From contig JAGZJD010000014.1 of assembly GCA_018365895.1 (NCBI GenBank), positions 1 through 47,646 of the forward strand: a stretch of 47,646 nucleotides of DNA. Direction: 5' to 3'. Every line of letters begins with the position of its first letter. The first letter of the stretch is position 1. The position numbers and the translations under genes were made by a program. Below are positions 14,521 through 24,526 of the stretch, in pieces. The DNA comes from Lachnospiraceae bacterium. Its GTDB lineage: Bacteria; Bacillota_A; Clostridia; Lachnospirales; Lachnospiraceae. Below the pieces are notes generated by a model. It was not told where the DNA came from, searched no databases, and saw only the letters and a program-made list of their open reading frames with translations.

Positions 14521-15921
14521 GTGATTCATCAGTACCAGAACAATGGATACCGGATCGTACTTGATGTCAACAGCGGCGCCGTACATGTTGTAGATGAGCT
14601 TGTGTATGATGTGATTGCTGTACTTGACAGCATGAAAGAAGATAAGACAGAGGCGATGCTTCAGGAAGAAAGTACTGTCCGTGAAGTAAGAGAGAAGTTG
14701 GAGGAGAAATATCCTGCAGAAGAGCTTACAGAAGCTCTCGAAGACATTACAGAGCTTGTAAGAGAAGGAAAGCTGTTTACAAAAGACATTTATGAGCCGA
14801 TCATCGAGGATGTAAAGAAGCGGAAAACAGTTGTGAAAGCGCTTTGTCTTCACATTGCACATGACTGTAATCTTGCGTGCAAATATTGCTTCGCAGAAGA
14901 AGGAGAATATCACGGAAGACGGGCGCTCATGTCTTATGAGGTTGGAAAGAAAGCGCTTGATTTCTTGATTGCGAATTCCGGAAGCAGAAGAAACCTGGAA
15001 GTCGATTTCTTTGGTGGAGAACCGCTTATGAACTGGCAGGTTGTGAAAGACCTTGTGGCATATGGAAGAGAGCAGGAAAAGCTCCATGACAAACATTTCC
15101 GTTTTACTGTTACAACGAACGGTGTGTTGCTAAATGATGAGATCCAGGATTTTATTAATAAAGAGATGGATAATGTTGTACTGAGTCTTGATGGAAGAAA
15201 AGAAGTCAATGACTTTATGCGTCCGTTCCGAAATGGAAAAGGAAGCTATGATCTGATCGTGCCGAAGTTCCAAAAGCTTGCAGACAGCAGAGATCAGGAA
15301 CGTTATTATGTACGAGGTACGTTTACAAGAAATAATCTGGATTTTTCAGAGGATGTGAAGCATTTCGCAGAACTTGGATTTAAGCAGATGTCTATCGAAC
15401 CGGTAGTCGGAGATGAGTCTGAGCCGTATGCGATCCAGAAAGAAGATCTTCCTAAGATTTTTGAAGAGTACGATAAGCTTGCGAAGTATATGATCGAGCG
15501 CGAGAAGGAAGGAAAAGGTTTTAACTTCTTCCATTTTATGATCGATCTGACAGGCGGACCGTGTATTTATAAGAGAATGTCCGGATGTGGATCCGGAACA
15601 GAATATCTTGCGGTAACACCGTGGGGAGACTTATATCCTTGTCATCAGTTTGTTGGTGAAGATGATTTCCTGATGGGAAATGTAGACGAAGGAATTACGA
15701 AACCGGAGATTGCGGATCATTTCCGTGACTGCAATGTGTACACAAAAGAAAAATGTAAAAATTGTTTTGCAAAATTCTATTGCAGCGGTGGATGCGCAGC
15801 TAATGGTCATAAGCTCTGTGGTTCTATCAATGACGTATATGAAGTCGGCTGTGAGTTGGAACGCAAGAGAGTAGAGTGTGCAATTATGATTAAGGCAGCT
15901 CTGGCAGAGGAAAGGATGTAA
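14521..15921 (+). CDS. scfB: SCIFF thioether maturase (radical SAM, SPASM)
   Basis: Iron-sulfur enzyme that installs thioether crosslinks in the SCIFF peptide. 466 residues. An N-terminal RiPP-recognition-like wing (about 1-95) precedes the radical-SAM core, whose cluster cysteines are C116, C120 and C123 in CNLACKYCFA. The GGEPLMNW motif follows. A C-terminal SPASM/twitch region holds many Cys (CIYKRMSGCGSG, GDLYPCHQFVG, CKNCFAKFYCSGGCAANGHKLC) for two auxiliary 4Fe-4S clusters. The start is GTG 14521, 9 bases after AAAGGGG. The stop is followed after 3 bases by the secDF start, so expression is probably coupled. Confidence 0.95.
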   Translation: MIHQYQNNGYRIVLDVNSGAVHVVDELVYDVIAVLDSMKEDKTEAMLQEESTVREVREKLEEKYPAEELTEALEDITELVREGKLFTKDIYEPIIEDVKKRKTVVKALCLHIAHDCNLACKYCFAEEGEYHGRRALMSYEVGKKALDFLIANSGSRRNLEVDFFGGEPLMNWQVVKDLVAYGREQEKLHDKHFRFTVTTNGVLLNDEIQDFINKEMDNVVLSLDGRKEVNDFMRPFRNGKGSYDLIVPKFQKLADSRDQERYYVRGTFTRNNLDFSEDVKHFAELGFKQMSIEPVVGDESEPYAIQKEDLPKIFEEYDKLAKYMIEREKEGKGFNFFHFMIDLTGGPCIYKRMSGCGSGTEYLAVTPWGDLYPCHQFVGEDDFLMGNVDEGITKPEIADHFRDCNVYTKEKCKNCFAKFYCSGGCAANGHKLCGSINDVYEVGCELERKRVECAIMIKAALAEERM

Positions 15922-15924
15922 GTG

Positions 15925-18183
15925 ATGAAGAAAAATAAAGGCATAGGCGTCCTGATTGCAACGGCAGCAGTAATTGCGCTTCTTGCATTTACAACGATTG
16001 TCGGCTTCGGACCGAAGAAAACAGGTGCGGCAGAGCACATTAAGCTTGGACTTGATCTTGCCGGCGGTGTCAGCATCACCTACCAGGCACAAGGGGATAA
16101 GATTACACAGGAAGCAATGGACGATACTATCTATAAGCTTCAGAAACGTGTAGATCAATATAGTACAGAGGCAACTGTTTATCAGGAAGGCGATGACCGG
16201 ATCAATATTGAAATTCCGGGTGTATCTGATGCAAATAAAGTATTAACAGAACTTGGAAAACCAGGCTCACTCTATTTTATTGCTCACAAAGATGCAGAAG
16301 GCAATGAGAACTATACATTAGATACTGCAACAGGAGAGTATAAGCTGACAAAAGAACTCAGTGAACTTCAGGAAAATGGCGGAATTGTACTAAATGGTAC
16401 AGACGTGACTTCTGCAAAGGCTGGACAGTATGAAGATCAGCAGTCAGGTGCGGCACAGTATGTAGTAGAACTGACTTTGACAAAAGAAGGTACAAAGAAA
16501 TTTGCAGAAGCAACAAAAACAGCTTTTGAAGCCGGCAAAGATACGATTGGTATTTATTATGATGATACATTTGTCAGTGTGCCGAGCGTAAATGGCGAAA
16601 TTTCCGGAGGAACAGCAGAAATTACCGGTATGGCAAATTTTGAAGAGGCAGAAAACCTTGCTTCCACAATTCGTATCGGAGGGCTTCAGTTAGAACTTCA
16701 TGAGCTACGTTCTAATGTTGTCGGTGCACAGCTTGGAGAAGAAGCGGTATCTACAAGTTTAAAAGCAGGTGCGATCGGACTTGCGATTGTCATCATTTTT
16801 ATGTGTGTGGTATATCTGCTTCCGGGACTTGCTTCCGGACTTGCTCTTTTAATTTACACAGGATTGACGCTGGTTGTGTTAAACGCATTTGATATTACGC
16901 TGACACTTCCGGGAATTGCGGGTATTATTTTGTCTATCGGTATGGCGGTAGATGCCAATGTTATTATCTTCGCACGAGTGCGGGAAGAACTGGCAGCAGG
17001 AAGAACGGTCCGTACAGCATTAAAAACCGGATTTGAAAAAGCACTTTCTGCGATTATCGACGGTAATGTTACAACACTCATTGCAGCTCTTGTATTGGGA
17101 TTGAAGGGTACCGGAAGTGTAAAAGGATTTGCACAGACATTGGCACTTGGTATTGTGCTTTCGATGTTCACAGCAATCTTTGTGACGAAATTTATTGTAA
17201 ATGCCCTGTATGCCGTAGGATTCCGTGATGTAAAATTCTACAATCCAAAGAGTGGTAAAGGAAGTATTGATTTCCTTGCTAAGAAGAAATATTTCTTTGC
17301 ATTTTCTATTGCAATTATGGTAATTGGATTTGGAATTATGGGATTCAATGCAAGTCAGGGAAAAGGTGCGTTTAATTACAGCCTTGATTTCAAGGGAGGA
17401 ACTTCTACAAACGTAACCTTTGATAAAGAATATACATTGAAAGAAGTAGATGCGGAAATTATTCCTGTCATTGAAAAGATTACAGGAGATAAGAATGTAC
17501 AGCAGCAGATTGTAAAAGGGACAACACAGGTTATCTTTAAAACTCAGACACTGGATCTGGAGACAAGAGAAAAACTTTCTAAAGCGCTCGTAGAGAAGTT
17601 TGGCGCCAAAGAAGATCAAATTACGACAGAAAATATCAGTTCAACAGTTAGTAAAGAGATGCGCGCCGATGCAGTTGTTGCAGTTGTGATCGCGGCAATC
17701 TGTATGCTTCTTTATATCTGGTTCCGATTCAGTGATATCCGTTTTGCTACGAGTGCAGTTACAGCGCTGCTTCATGATGTGCTTGTTGTTATTGCATTTT
17801 ACGGTGTGGCGAGAATTTCTGTCGGAACGACCTTTATTGCATGTATACTGACGATTGTCGGATATTCAATCAATGCAACGATTGTTATTTTTGACCGTAT
17901 CCGTGAGGAGTTAAAGACAATCCATGGAGTGAAGACAAAAGAGAAGATTCAGGAAGTGGTCAACCGCAGTATTACAAGAACATTGACGAGAAGTATTTAT
18001 ACTTCCCTGACAACTTTTATTATGGTAGCAGTACTTTATGTTATGGGTGTAAGTTCCATTAAAGAATTTGCGCTTCCGCTTATGGTAGGAATTGTTTGGG
18101 GTGCATATTCTTCTGTATGTATTACAGGTTCACTGTGGTATCTTATGAAGACAAAAATTGGTAAAAATAAAATAGCAGAATAA
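15925..18183 (+). CDS. secDF: SecDF fused protein-export subunit
   Basis: Proton-driven accessory of the Sec translocase that pulls substrates across the membrane. 752 residues, SecD followed by SecF in one chain, as in Bacillus rather than split as in E. coli. SecD has a first helix, the LGLDLAGGVSITYQ motif, a periplasmic P1-type region with RVDQYSTEATVYQEG and DRINIEIPGV, then GSLYFI, and a five-helix bundle with GIAGIILSIGMAVDANVIIFAR. SecF starts near residue 450 with FSIAIMVIGFGIMGFN and DFKGGTSTNVTF and contains VGYSINATIVIFDRIREE. ATG 15925 is preferred to GTG 15922 for spacing to AAAGGATG. Placement after SCIFF genes is common in Clostridia. Confidence 0.95.
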   Translation: MKKNKGIGVLIATAAVIALLAFTTIVGFGPKKTGAAEHIKLGLDLAGGVSITYQAQGDKITQEAMDDTIYKLQKRVDQYSTEATVYQEGDDRINIEIPGVSDANKVLTELGKPGSLYFIAHKDAEGNENYTLDTATGEYKLTKELSELQENGGIVLNGTDVTSAKAGQYEDQQSGAAQYVVELTLTKEGTKKFAEATKTAFEAGKDTIGIYYDDTFVSVPSVNGEISGGTAEITGMANFEEAENLASTIRIGGLQLELHELRSNVVGAQLGEEAVSTSLKAGAIGLAIVIIFMCVVYLLPGLASGLALLIYTGLTLVVLNAFDITLTLPGIAGIILSIGMAVDANVIIFARVREELAAGRTVRTALKTGFEKALSAIIDGNVTTLIAALVLGLKGTGSVKGFAQTLALGIVLSMFTAIFVTKFIVNALYAVGFRDVKFYNPKSGKGSIDFLAKKKYFFAFSIAIMVIGFGIMGFNASQGKGAFNYSLDFKGGTSTNVTFDKEYTLKEVDAEIIPVIEKITGDKNVQQQIVKGTTQVIFKTQTLDLETREKLSKALVEKFGAKEDQITTENISSTVSKEMRADAVVAVVIAAICMLLYIWFRFSDIRFATSAVTALLHDVLVVIAFYGVARISVGTTFIACILTIVGYSINATIVIFDRIREELKTIHGVKTKEKIQEVVNRSITRTLTRSIYTSLTTFIMVAVLYVMGVSSIKEFALPLMVGIVWGAYSSVCITGSLWYLMKTKIGKNKIAE

Positions 18184-18193
18184 AAATACAGGA

Positions 18194-18223
18194 GGGTGTT
18201 CCGGAAGGCGGAACGCCCTTTTT
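18194..18223 (+). terminator. Intrinsic terminator after secDF
   Basis: Ten-pair stem GGGTGTTCCG (18194-18203) with CGGAACGCCC (18209-18218), one G-U, followed by five T. It ends only 20 bases before recJ. Confidence 0.9.
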
Positions 18224-18242
18224 GGATAAATGGGGCATTTAT

Positions 18243-19970
18243 ATGGAAAAATGGTTTATTTTAAGAAAAGGCGCAGATTTTCAGAAAATCGGAAAAAAAT
18301 TCGGAATCAGCCCGAGACTTGCCTGTCTGATCCGGAATCGCGATGTAATATCCGAAGAGGAAATTCATAACTATTTGTATGGAACGATCGCAGATCTTCT
18401 CGACGGAATGTTGATGAAAGATATGGATGTTGCGGTTGAAATTCTCTGCGAGAAGATACGCGGAGGCGATGCGATCCGAATTATTGGCGATTATGATATT
18501 GATGGAGTAAATGCAACGTATATTTTATCAGAAGCAATCAGAAGGCTTGGCGGAAATGTAGATACGGATATTCCCGATCGGATGAAAGACGGGTATGGAT
18601 TGAATCGGGATCTGATCGATCGGGCATTGGAAGCAAAAATCGATACAATTGTGACATGTGATAATGGAATTGCGGCGGCATCGGAAATTGCTTATGCAAA
18701 GGAAATGGGACTGACAGTTATTGTGACAGATCACCATGAAATTCCATTTGAGGAGACGGCAAAAGGGCGTAAATATCATCTGCCGCCGGCAGATGCGGTG
18801 GTAGATCCAAAGCAGGAAGGGTGTCCTTATCCGTTTAAAGGGCTTTGCGGTGCAGCGGTGGCCTATAAACTTATGGAGGCAGTATACAATGTAATGGCAG
18901 GCGATGCGGATGAAATTGATGATCTCATGGAAAATGTGGCAATTGCTACAGTAGGAGATGTGATGGATCTTGTTGGTGAAAATCGTATTTTTGTGAAGCA
19001 GGGCTTGGAAATGCTCCGACGGACAAAAAATCATGGATTAAAAGCTTTGATGGAAGTGACAGGTGTAGATCCGGAAACTGTCGGAACATATCAGATTGGC
19101 TTTGTCATTGGACCATGTATTAATGCGGGAGGACGTCTGGATACTGCAAAAAGAGCGCTGCGACTTCTGGAGGCTTCAGATAAGCGGGACGCAGATATTC
19201 TGGCAGGAGAGTTAAAGGCTTTAAATGATAATCGGAAGGATATGACAGAAAAAGCAGTAGAACTGGCGGCGGCTCAGGCAGAAGAATTGTATCCGGAAGA
19301 TCGGGTGCTTGTATTGTATCTTCCGGACTGCCATGAAAGTCTGGCAGGTATTGTAGCCGGAAGAATCCGAGAGCGGTATCATAAACCGGTGTTTGTTTTG
19401 ACAAAGGCGGAGGATGGAATTAAAGGTTCCGGACGTTCTATTGAAACATATCATATGTATGAAGAAATGAACCGCTGCAGTGAATTATTTACAAAATTCG
19501 GTGGACATAAACTGGCGGCAGGGGTTTCTATGCCGGAAGAGAATCTAGAGAAATTCCGAAGCAGTTTAAATCATCTCTGCAGACTGACAGAGGAAGACCT
19601 GATTGAAAAAGTAAGTATTGATATGCAGATGCCATTGGGAGCAGTAACAGAAGCTTTTGTAAATGAGATAGAATTATTAGCGCCATTTGGAAAAGGAAAT
19701 CGCAAACCGCTGTTTGTGGAGAAAAATCTGGAAATTTTGGAAGCAAGGATACTTGGTAAAAATAAAAATGTTTTAAAAATGTATGTGAGAGATAGTGTCG
19801 GTACCTGTCTGGAAGCAATGTATTTTGGAGATATTGAAGGATTTTATACCTATGTAGAATCTGTGTATGGGACAGTGGAAGGAGCCAGGATGGCATTTAC
19901 CTATTATCCGGGGATCAATGAGTACAGGGGACAGAAAAAAATGCAGATTGTTGTCCAAAATTATCGATAA
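18243..19970 (+). CDS. recJ: Single-strand-specific exonuclease RecJ
   Basis: 5'-3' single-strand DNA exonuclease in recombination and repair, using two metal ions. 575 residues. DHH phosphoesterase motifs are present: GDYDIDGVNA (about 83-92), CDNGIAA, and DHHEIPFEE, with the LCGAAVAYKL region after them. The DHHA1 domain has GSGRSIETYHMY and GGHKLAAGVSM. A C-terminal OB-like domain starts near 455 (IEKVSIDMQMPLGAV, LLAPFGKGNRKP). The ATG at 18243 is used; a TTG at 18222 would lie in the terminator T tract. The ribosome site is weak (GGGGC). Some RecJ-family members in Firmicutes act on other substrates, so exact activity is inferred. Confidence 0.92.
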   Translation: MEKWFILRKGADFQKIGKKFGISPRLACLIRNRDVISEEEIHNYLYGTIADLLDGMLMKDMDVAVEILCEKIRGGDAIRIIGDYDIDGVNATYILSEAIRRLGGNVDTDIPDRMKDGYGLNRDLIDRALEAKIDTIVTCDNGIAAASEIAYAKEMGLTVIVTDHHEIPFEETAKGRKYHLPPADAVVDPKQEGCPYPFKGLCGAAVAYKLMEAVYNVMAGDADEIDDLMENVAIATVGDVMDLVGENRIFVKQGLEMLRRTKNHGLKALMEVTGVDPETVGTYQIGFVIGPCINAGGRLDTAKRALRLLEASDKRDADILAGELKALNDNRKDMTEKAVELAAAQAEELYPEDRVLVLYLPDCHESLAGIVAGRIRERYHKPVFVLTKAEDGIKGSGRSIETYHMYEEMNRCSELFTKFGGHKLAAGVSMPEENLEKFRSSLNHLCRLTEEDLIEKVSIDMQMPLGAVTEAFVNEIELLAPFGKGNRKPLFVEKNLEILEARILGKNKNVLKMYVRDSVGTCLEAMYFGDIEGFYTYVESVYGTVEGARMAFTYYPGINEYRGQKKMQIVVQNYR

Positions 19971-19994
19971 TTAATTTGATTACAAAGGAATAAT

Positions 19995-20023
19995 TTGAAT
20001 ATTGCAGGGAAGAGTGGTATAAT
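19995..20023 (+). promoter_or_regulatory. Sigma-A-type promoter of relA
   Basis: TTGAAT (19995-20000), 17-base spacer, TATAAT (20018-20023). It lies in the 99-base gap between recJ and relA, giving relA and followers independent transcription. Confidence 0.8.
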
Positions 20024-20069
20024 AAAATACACGTTTTTTATTTGTACGAAGGAATGGGAGGGAAGAGAG

Positions 20070-22376
20070 ATGGAAGAAGAAAGCAAGAAGATTGAGAATC
20101 CGGCATTAAAGATTGTAGATGGACACGCAGTCAAAGATCCAAAAGATTATCAGGATCCGGATGAACTTTATGATGTTCTGATCGAAAGGATCCGGCAATA
20201 CCATCCGTCAGCAGACCTCACGATCGTACAGAAAGCCTATCAGCTTGCAAAAGATGCTCACGAAGGACAGTTCCGAAAGTCAGGAGAACCTTATATCATT
20301 CACCCACTCTGGGTAGGGATTATTCTTGCCAATCTGGAATTGGACAAAGAGACAATTGTTGCAGGAATTTTACATGATGTTGTGGAAGATACGGTAATGA
20401 CATCAGAAGAGATTGCAGCACAATTTGGAGAGGAAGTTGCGCTGCTTGTGGAAGGTGTCACGAAGATTGGCCAGCTGTCATATTCAAAGGATAAGGATAA
20501 GCTTGAGATGCAGGCAGAGACGTTGCGTAAGATGTTTCTTGCTATGTCGAAAGATATCCGTGTTATTTTGATCAAACTTGCAGACCGTCTTCATAATATG
20601 AGAACAGCGCAATTCTGGCCGCCGGCAAAGCAGAAGGAGAAGGCCCAGGAAACAATGGATATTTATGCACCGTTGGCACAGCGTCTTGGTATTTCTAAGA
20701 TTAAGACAGAACTTGATGATCTGGCGCTTAGATATTTAGAGCCAGAAGTATATTTTGATCTTGTCAGACAAATTAATGCAAGAAAAACGGAGCGGGAAGA
20801 GTTTGTAAGTCAGATTGTAGATGAAGTTTCCAACCATATGGCCAATGCAGGGATTCGGGCAGATGTGAAGGGGAGAGTGAAGCATTTCTTCAGTATTTAC
20901 CGAAAGATGGTTAATCAGGATAAGACAGTAGATCAAATTTATGATTTATTTGCTGTGCGCATTATTGTAGATTCAGTAAAGGACTGTTATGCGGCTCTTG
21001 GTGTGATTCATGAGATGTATACACCGGTTCCGGGAAGATTTAAGGATTATATTGCAATGCCGAAAGCGAACATGTATCAGTCGCTCCATACGACGCTTAT
21101 GAGTTCTGTCGGACAGCCGTTTGAAATTCAGATCCGAACAGAAGAGATGCATAAGACAGCAGAATACGGAATTGCAGCACACTGGAAATATAAGGAATCC
21201 AATGACGGTAAGAAGAATATCCGGGTACAGGAAGAAGAAAAATTAAGCTGGCTTAGACAGATTCTTGAGTGGCAGCAGAATACAGATAACAGAGAATTTT
21301 TGAGTCTGCTCAAGGGAGATTTGAATCTGTTTACAGAAGAGGTATACTGCTTTACACCGAATGGGGATGTAAAGCATCTTCCAAATGGGTCCACACCGAT
21401 TGATTTTGCCTATAGTATTCACAGCGCTGTCGGCAATAAGATGGTCGGCGCCAGAGTGAACGGAAAATTAGTTCCGATTGAATATAAGATCCAGAATGGG
21501 GATCGCATCGAGATCCTGACATCTCAGAATTCTAAAGGTCCAAGTCGTGACTGGCTAAATATTGTTCGAAGTACACAGGCGAAGAACAAGATCAATCAGT
21601 GGTTTAAGAAAGAATTTAAAGAAGAGAATATTACCAGAGGCAAGGAGATGCTTTATGCATACTGTAAGTCCAAAGGAATTACACTTTCAGATCTTTTGAA
21701 ACAAAAATATGAACAGGTTGTGCAGCAGAAATATGGGTTCCGTGACTGGGACTCCGTATTGGCGGCAATTGGTCATGGAGGTCTGAAAGAAGGGCAGGTC
21801 GTGAACCGGCTTGTGGAAGAGTATACAAAAGATCATAAAGAAGCTATTACAGATGAGACAATTCTTGAACGGGTTACGGAAGCGGCAAAGAATAAAGTGC
21901 ATATCACGAAGTCGAAGAGCGGAATTGTTGTAAAAGGAATTGACGATATTGCAGTGAGGTTTTCAAGATGCTGTAATCCGGTACCGGGCGATGAGATTGT
22001 TGGTTTTGTCACACGTGGACGCGGACTTACGATTCACCGGACAGATTGTGTGAATGTACTGCATTTGACAGAGTCTGAGCGGGCAAGGCTGATCGATGCT
22101 GAGTGGGAGAATGAAGGCAGCAACGGCGGTGAGGGGACGTATCTGGCTCAGATTAAGATGTATGCAACAGATAAGCCGGGTGTCTTAATGGAGATTTCAA
22201 AAGTTTTTACAGAGATGAAAATAGACGTAAAGACGATGAATGTCAGGACAAACAAACAGGGCATCGGAACAATTGAGACAGGATTTGTTGTGCATGGCAG
22301 AGAAGAATTGACAAGAGTGACAGAGAAGCTGCGACAGCTTCCGGAGATCATGGATATAGAACGTACAGCGGGGTAA
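20070..22376 (+). CDS. relA: Bifunctional (p)ppGpp synthetase/hydrolase RelA/SpoT
   Basis: Stringent-response enzyme that makes and degrades (p)ppGpp. 768 residues. The HD hydrolase domain has HEGQFRKSGEPYIIHP and the HDVVEDT metal motif (about 45-200), indicating hydrolase competence. The synthetase domain (about 230-360) includes GRVKHFFSIYRKM and YDLFAVRIIV, with YQSLHTTLMS. TGS (about 380-450) includes VYCFTPNGDVKHLPNGSTPIDFAY. The zinc-finger-like region has RFSRCCNPVPGDEIVGFVTRGRGLTIHR, and ACT ends the protein. ATG 20070 is chosen because GGGAGGGAAGAGAG precedes it; the open frame extends to 19995 but covers the promoter. Unlike many Firmicutes, no apt gene separates recJ and relA. Confidence 0.96.
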   Translation: MEEESKKIENPALKIVDGHAVKDPKDYQDPDELYDVLIERIRQYHPSADLTIVQKAYQLAKDAHEGQFRKSGEPYIIHPLWVGIILANLELDKETIVAGILHDVVEDTVMTSEEIAAQFGEEVALLVEGVTKIGQLSYSKDKDKLEMQAETLRKMFLAMSKDIRVILIKLADRLHNMRTAQFWPPAKQKEKAQETMDIYAPLAQRLGISKIKTELDDLALRYLEPEVYFDLVRQINARKTEREEFVSQIVDEVSNHMANAGIRADVKGRVKHFFSIYRKMVNQDKTVDQIYDLFAVRIIVDSVKDCYAALGVIHEMYTPVPGRFKDYIAMPKANMYQSLHTTLMSSVGQPFEIQIRTEEMHKTAEYGIAAHWKYKESNDGKKNIRVQEEEKLSWLRQILEWQQNTDNREFLSLLKGDLNLFTEEVYCFTPNGDVKHLPNGSTPIDFAYSIHSAVGNKMVGARVNGKLVPIEYKIQNGDRIEILTSQNSKGPSRDWLNIVRSTQAKNKINQWFKKEFKEENITRGKEMLYAYCKSKGITLSDLLKQKYEQVVQQKYGFRDWDSVLAAIGHGGLKEGQVVNRLVEEYTKDHKEAITDETILERVTEAAKNKVHITKSKSGIVVKGIDDIAVRFSRCCNPVPGDEIVGFVTRGRGLTIHRTDCVNVLHLTESERARLIDAEWENEGSNGGEGTYLAQIKMYATDKPGVLMEISKVFTEMKIDVKTMNVRTNKQGIGTIETGFVVHGREELTRVTEKLRQLPEIMDIERTAG

Positions 22377-22385
22377 GAACAGATT

Positions 22386-23009
22386 ATGAAAATAGAGATT
22401 TTTTCAGCAGGTATTTTAGGAACAAATTGTTATTTTGTAATAAATGAAGAAACGAAAGAGACTGTGATCGTAGATCCAGGCGGATATAACAAAAAGATGA
22501 AAACGTATCTGGAGCAAGAAGCATTAAAGCCGGTAGCGGTTCTTCTGACGCATGGGCACTTTGACCATATGATGGGAGTACCGGGACTGCGCGAAGAATA
22601 TGAGATGCCGGTATATATTTATGATTCTGAGGAGTGTATTGTAGATGATCCGAAAAAGAATCTGTCGGCAACTTATACGAATGGATTGACGCTTGATCAT
22701 CTTGAAACGGTGAGGGACGGTCAGGTATTGACGCTTGCAGGCTTCCGGTTTCGTGTGATTTATACACCGGGACATACGGCAGATGGATGCTGTTACTATA
22801 TGGAACAGGAGAAAATGCTTTTCAGCGGAGATACATTATTTCTGACATCAATTGGAAGAAGTGATCTTCCGACAGGAAGCGAAAGTACGCTGATTCGTTC
22901 TATCAAAGAAAGGCTTCTTGTACTTCCGGAAGAAGTGAAGGTATTTCCGGGACACATGGGAGCAACGACTATTGGAGATGAGAAGAAACAAAATCCATAT
23001 ATTGTATAA
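22386..23009 (+). CDS. MBL-fold metallohydrolase (glyoxalase II-like)
   Basis: 207 residues with the complete dinuclear metal motif set of the metallo-beta-lactamase fold: THGHFDH (about 56-62), the PGHTADGCCYY histidine, the SGDTLF aspartate, and GHMG near the C-terminus. Size and motifs match the YcbL/glyoxalase-II-like subgroup that hydrolyses thioesters of small molecules, but the substrate is not known. It begins 9 bases after relA and is probably co-transcribed with it. relA, an MBL hydrolase, hemZ and hisS form a common Lachnospiraceae gene run. Confidence 0.9.
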   Translation: MKIEIFSAGILGTNCYFVINEETKETVIVDPGGYNKKMKTYLEQEALKPVAVLLTHGHFDHMMGVPGLREEYEMPVYIYDSEECIVDDPKKNLSATYTNGLTLDHLETVRDGQVLTLAGFRFRVIYTPGHTADGCCYYMEQEKMLFSGDTLFLTSIGRSDLPTGSESTLIRSIKERLLVLPEEVKVFPGHMGATTIGDEKKQNPYIV

Positions 23010-23024
23010 CAGTATGAGCAGACA

Positions 23025-23054
23025 GAGGATGTTTCGGCAAGACGAGGCATCCTC
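23025..23054 (+). terminator. Weak hairpin between MBL gene and hemZ
   Basis: GAGGATG (23025-23031) pairs with CATCCTC (23048-23054), a long loop, then CAAATTTTG. Perhaps a partial terminator or RNA-processing element. Confidence 0.35.
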
Positions 23055-23089
23055 CAAATTTTGTTTCCGGCAAATGACAGGAGAACACT

Positions 23090-24526
23090 ATGATCAAATT
23101 AATTTTTCAGAATGAAATATATCCATATGATGTATATCATTTAACAAAAGCATTTTTTCCGGGAGAAGAAATTGTGCAGGAAATCTGTCCGGAAGCGGAT
23201 CTGTTGATAAAAGCAGAGAGAAATGGAGGAAAACTTTTAGAAATTCCCCCTGAAAGTGTGGAAAATATTTCGGAACGAAAGGAAAAGAAATATTTTGTAA
23301 ATAAGTTTACTTATGAAACATATGAGAAACTTACAGGAAAAGGACTTGCCTGGGGAATCCTTACCGGAATTCGTCCGACAAAGATTATGATGGGAGCTTT
23401 GGAAGAAGGAAGAGAAGAAAAAGAAATCTTAGAAGAGATGCAGACACATTATCTAATGACGAAGGAGAAGGCGCGCCTGGGATTGGAAATTGCAAAGCGA
23501 GAGAAAATGCTTTTGGAAAAGCTGGATTATGAGAATGGATACAGTTTGTATGTGGGGATTCCTTTTTGTCCTACGACATGCATTTACTGTTCCTTTACTT
23601 CCTATCCGTTGGCTTCCTGGAAGAATTATGTGGAAGAGTATCTGGCAGCATTGTTCAAAGAAATCACTGCGGTAGGATTGCATATGCAGGGAAAGAAACT
23701 AAATACCGTCTATATTGGCGGAGGGACTCCGACAACATTGAGTGCAGAGCAGCTTGACCGTTTGCTGAGTCATTTGGAGGCAACTTTTTCTTATGAGTTT
23801 TTGTTAGAATTTACAGTGGAGGCAGGCCGTCCGGACAGTATTACAAGAGAAAAACTGGAAGTGCTCCGAAAACATCAGATTTCCCGTATTTCAATTAACC
23901 CTCAGACGATGCAGCAGAAAACGCTAGATCTGATTGGGAGACGACATACGGTAGAAGATATTATACAGGTGTACCGGATGGCGCGGGAACTGGGATTTGA
24001 TAATATTAATATGGATTTGATTGCAGGGCTTCCGGGGGAGACGCCAGAAGATATGGAGGATACATTAAAGGCAATCTGTCGTTTAGATCCGGACAATCTT
24101 ACTGTACACTCTCTTGCGGTAAAGAGGGCGTCAAAACTTCGTCAGATGGAGGAATTCCGGCGAACAGCTGAGGAAGAAGAGAAGATGGCGAAGGATCTGT
24201 CCAATATGATTGAATTATCTTATGAGTATGCAGAGAAGATGAGTATGACTCCTTACTATTTGTACCGCCAGAAAAATATTGCAGGAAATTTTGAAAATGT
24301 TGGCTATGCGAAGGTTGACAAAGCGGGAATATACAATATACTTATTATGGAAGAGAAACAGACAATCGTTGCCTGTGGTGCGGGTGCCAGCACAAAAGCG
24401 GTGTGGCCGGAAGCTTCCGGGAACGGCTGTCGGATTGAACGTGCAGAAAATGTAAAAGATCTGAAAGAATATATTGCACGAATAGACGAAATGATAGATA
24501 GAAAAGGAGAATTATTATGGCATTAA
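23090..24526 (+). CDS. hemZ: Coproporphyrinogen III dehydrogenase HemZ-type radical SAM protein
   Basis: Radical-SAM protein of the HemN/HemZ family, proposed to act in anaerobic haem synthesis by oxidative decarboxylation of coproporphyrinogen III. 478 residues, with an N-terminal HemZ-specific extension (about 1-155) and the cluster motif CPTTCIYCSF (CX3CX2C). It also has YIGGGTPTTLS, FTVEAGRPDSITREKL, RISINPQTM, MDLIAGLPGE, and a C-terminal MTPYYLYRQKNIAGNFENVGYA. No other haem genes lie in the window. Family members can have roles outside haem synthesis, so function is moderately certain. AGGAG precedes the ATG; the end overlaps hisS by 10 bases. Confidence 0.88.
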   Translation: MIKLIFQNEIYPYDVYHLTKAFFPGEEIVQEICPEADLLIKAERNGGKLLEIPPESVENISERKEKKYFVNKFTYETYEKLTGKGLAWGILTGIRPTKIMMGALEEGREEKEILEEMQTHYLMTKEKARLGLEIAKREKMLLEKLDYENGYSLYVGIPFCPTTCIYCSFTSYPLASWKNYVEEYLAALFKEITAVGLHMQGKKLNTVYIGGGTPTTLSAEQLDRLLSHLEATFSYEFLLEFTVEAGRPDSITREKLEVLRKHQISRISINPQTMQQKTLDLIGRRHTVEDIIQVYRMARELGFDNINMDLIAGLPGETPEDMEDTLKAICRLDPDNLTVHSLAVKRASKLRQMEEFRRTAEEEEKMAKDLSNMIELSYEYAEKMSMTPYYLYRQKNIAGNFENVGYAKVDKAGIYNILIMEEKQTIVACGAGASTKAVWPEASGNGCRIERAENVKDLKEYIARIDEMIDRKGELLWH

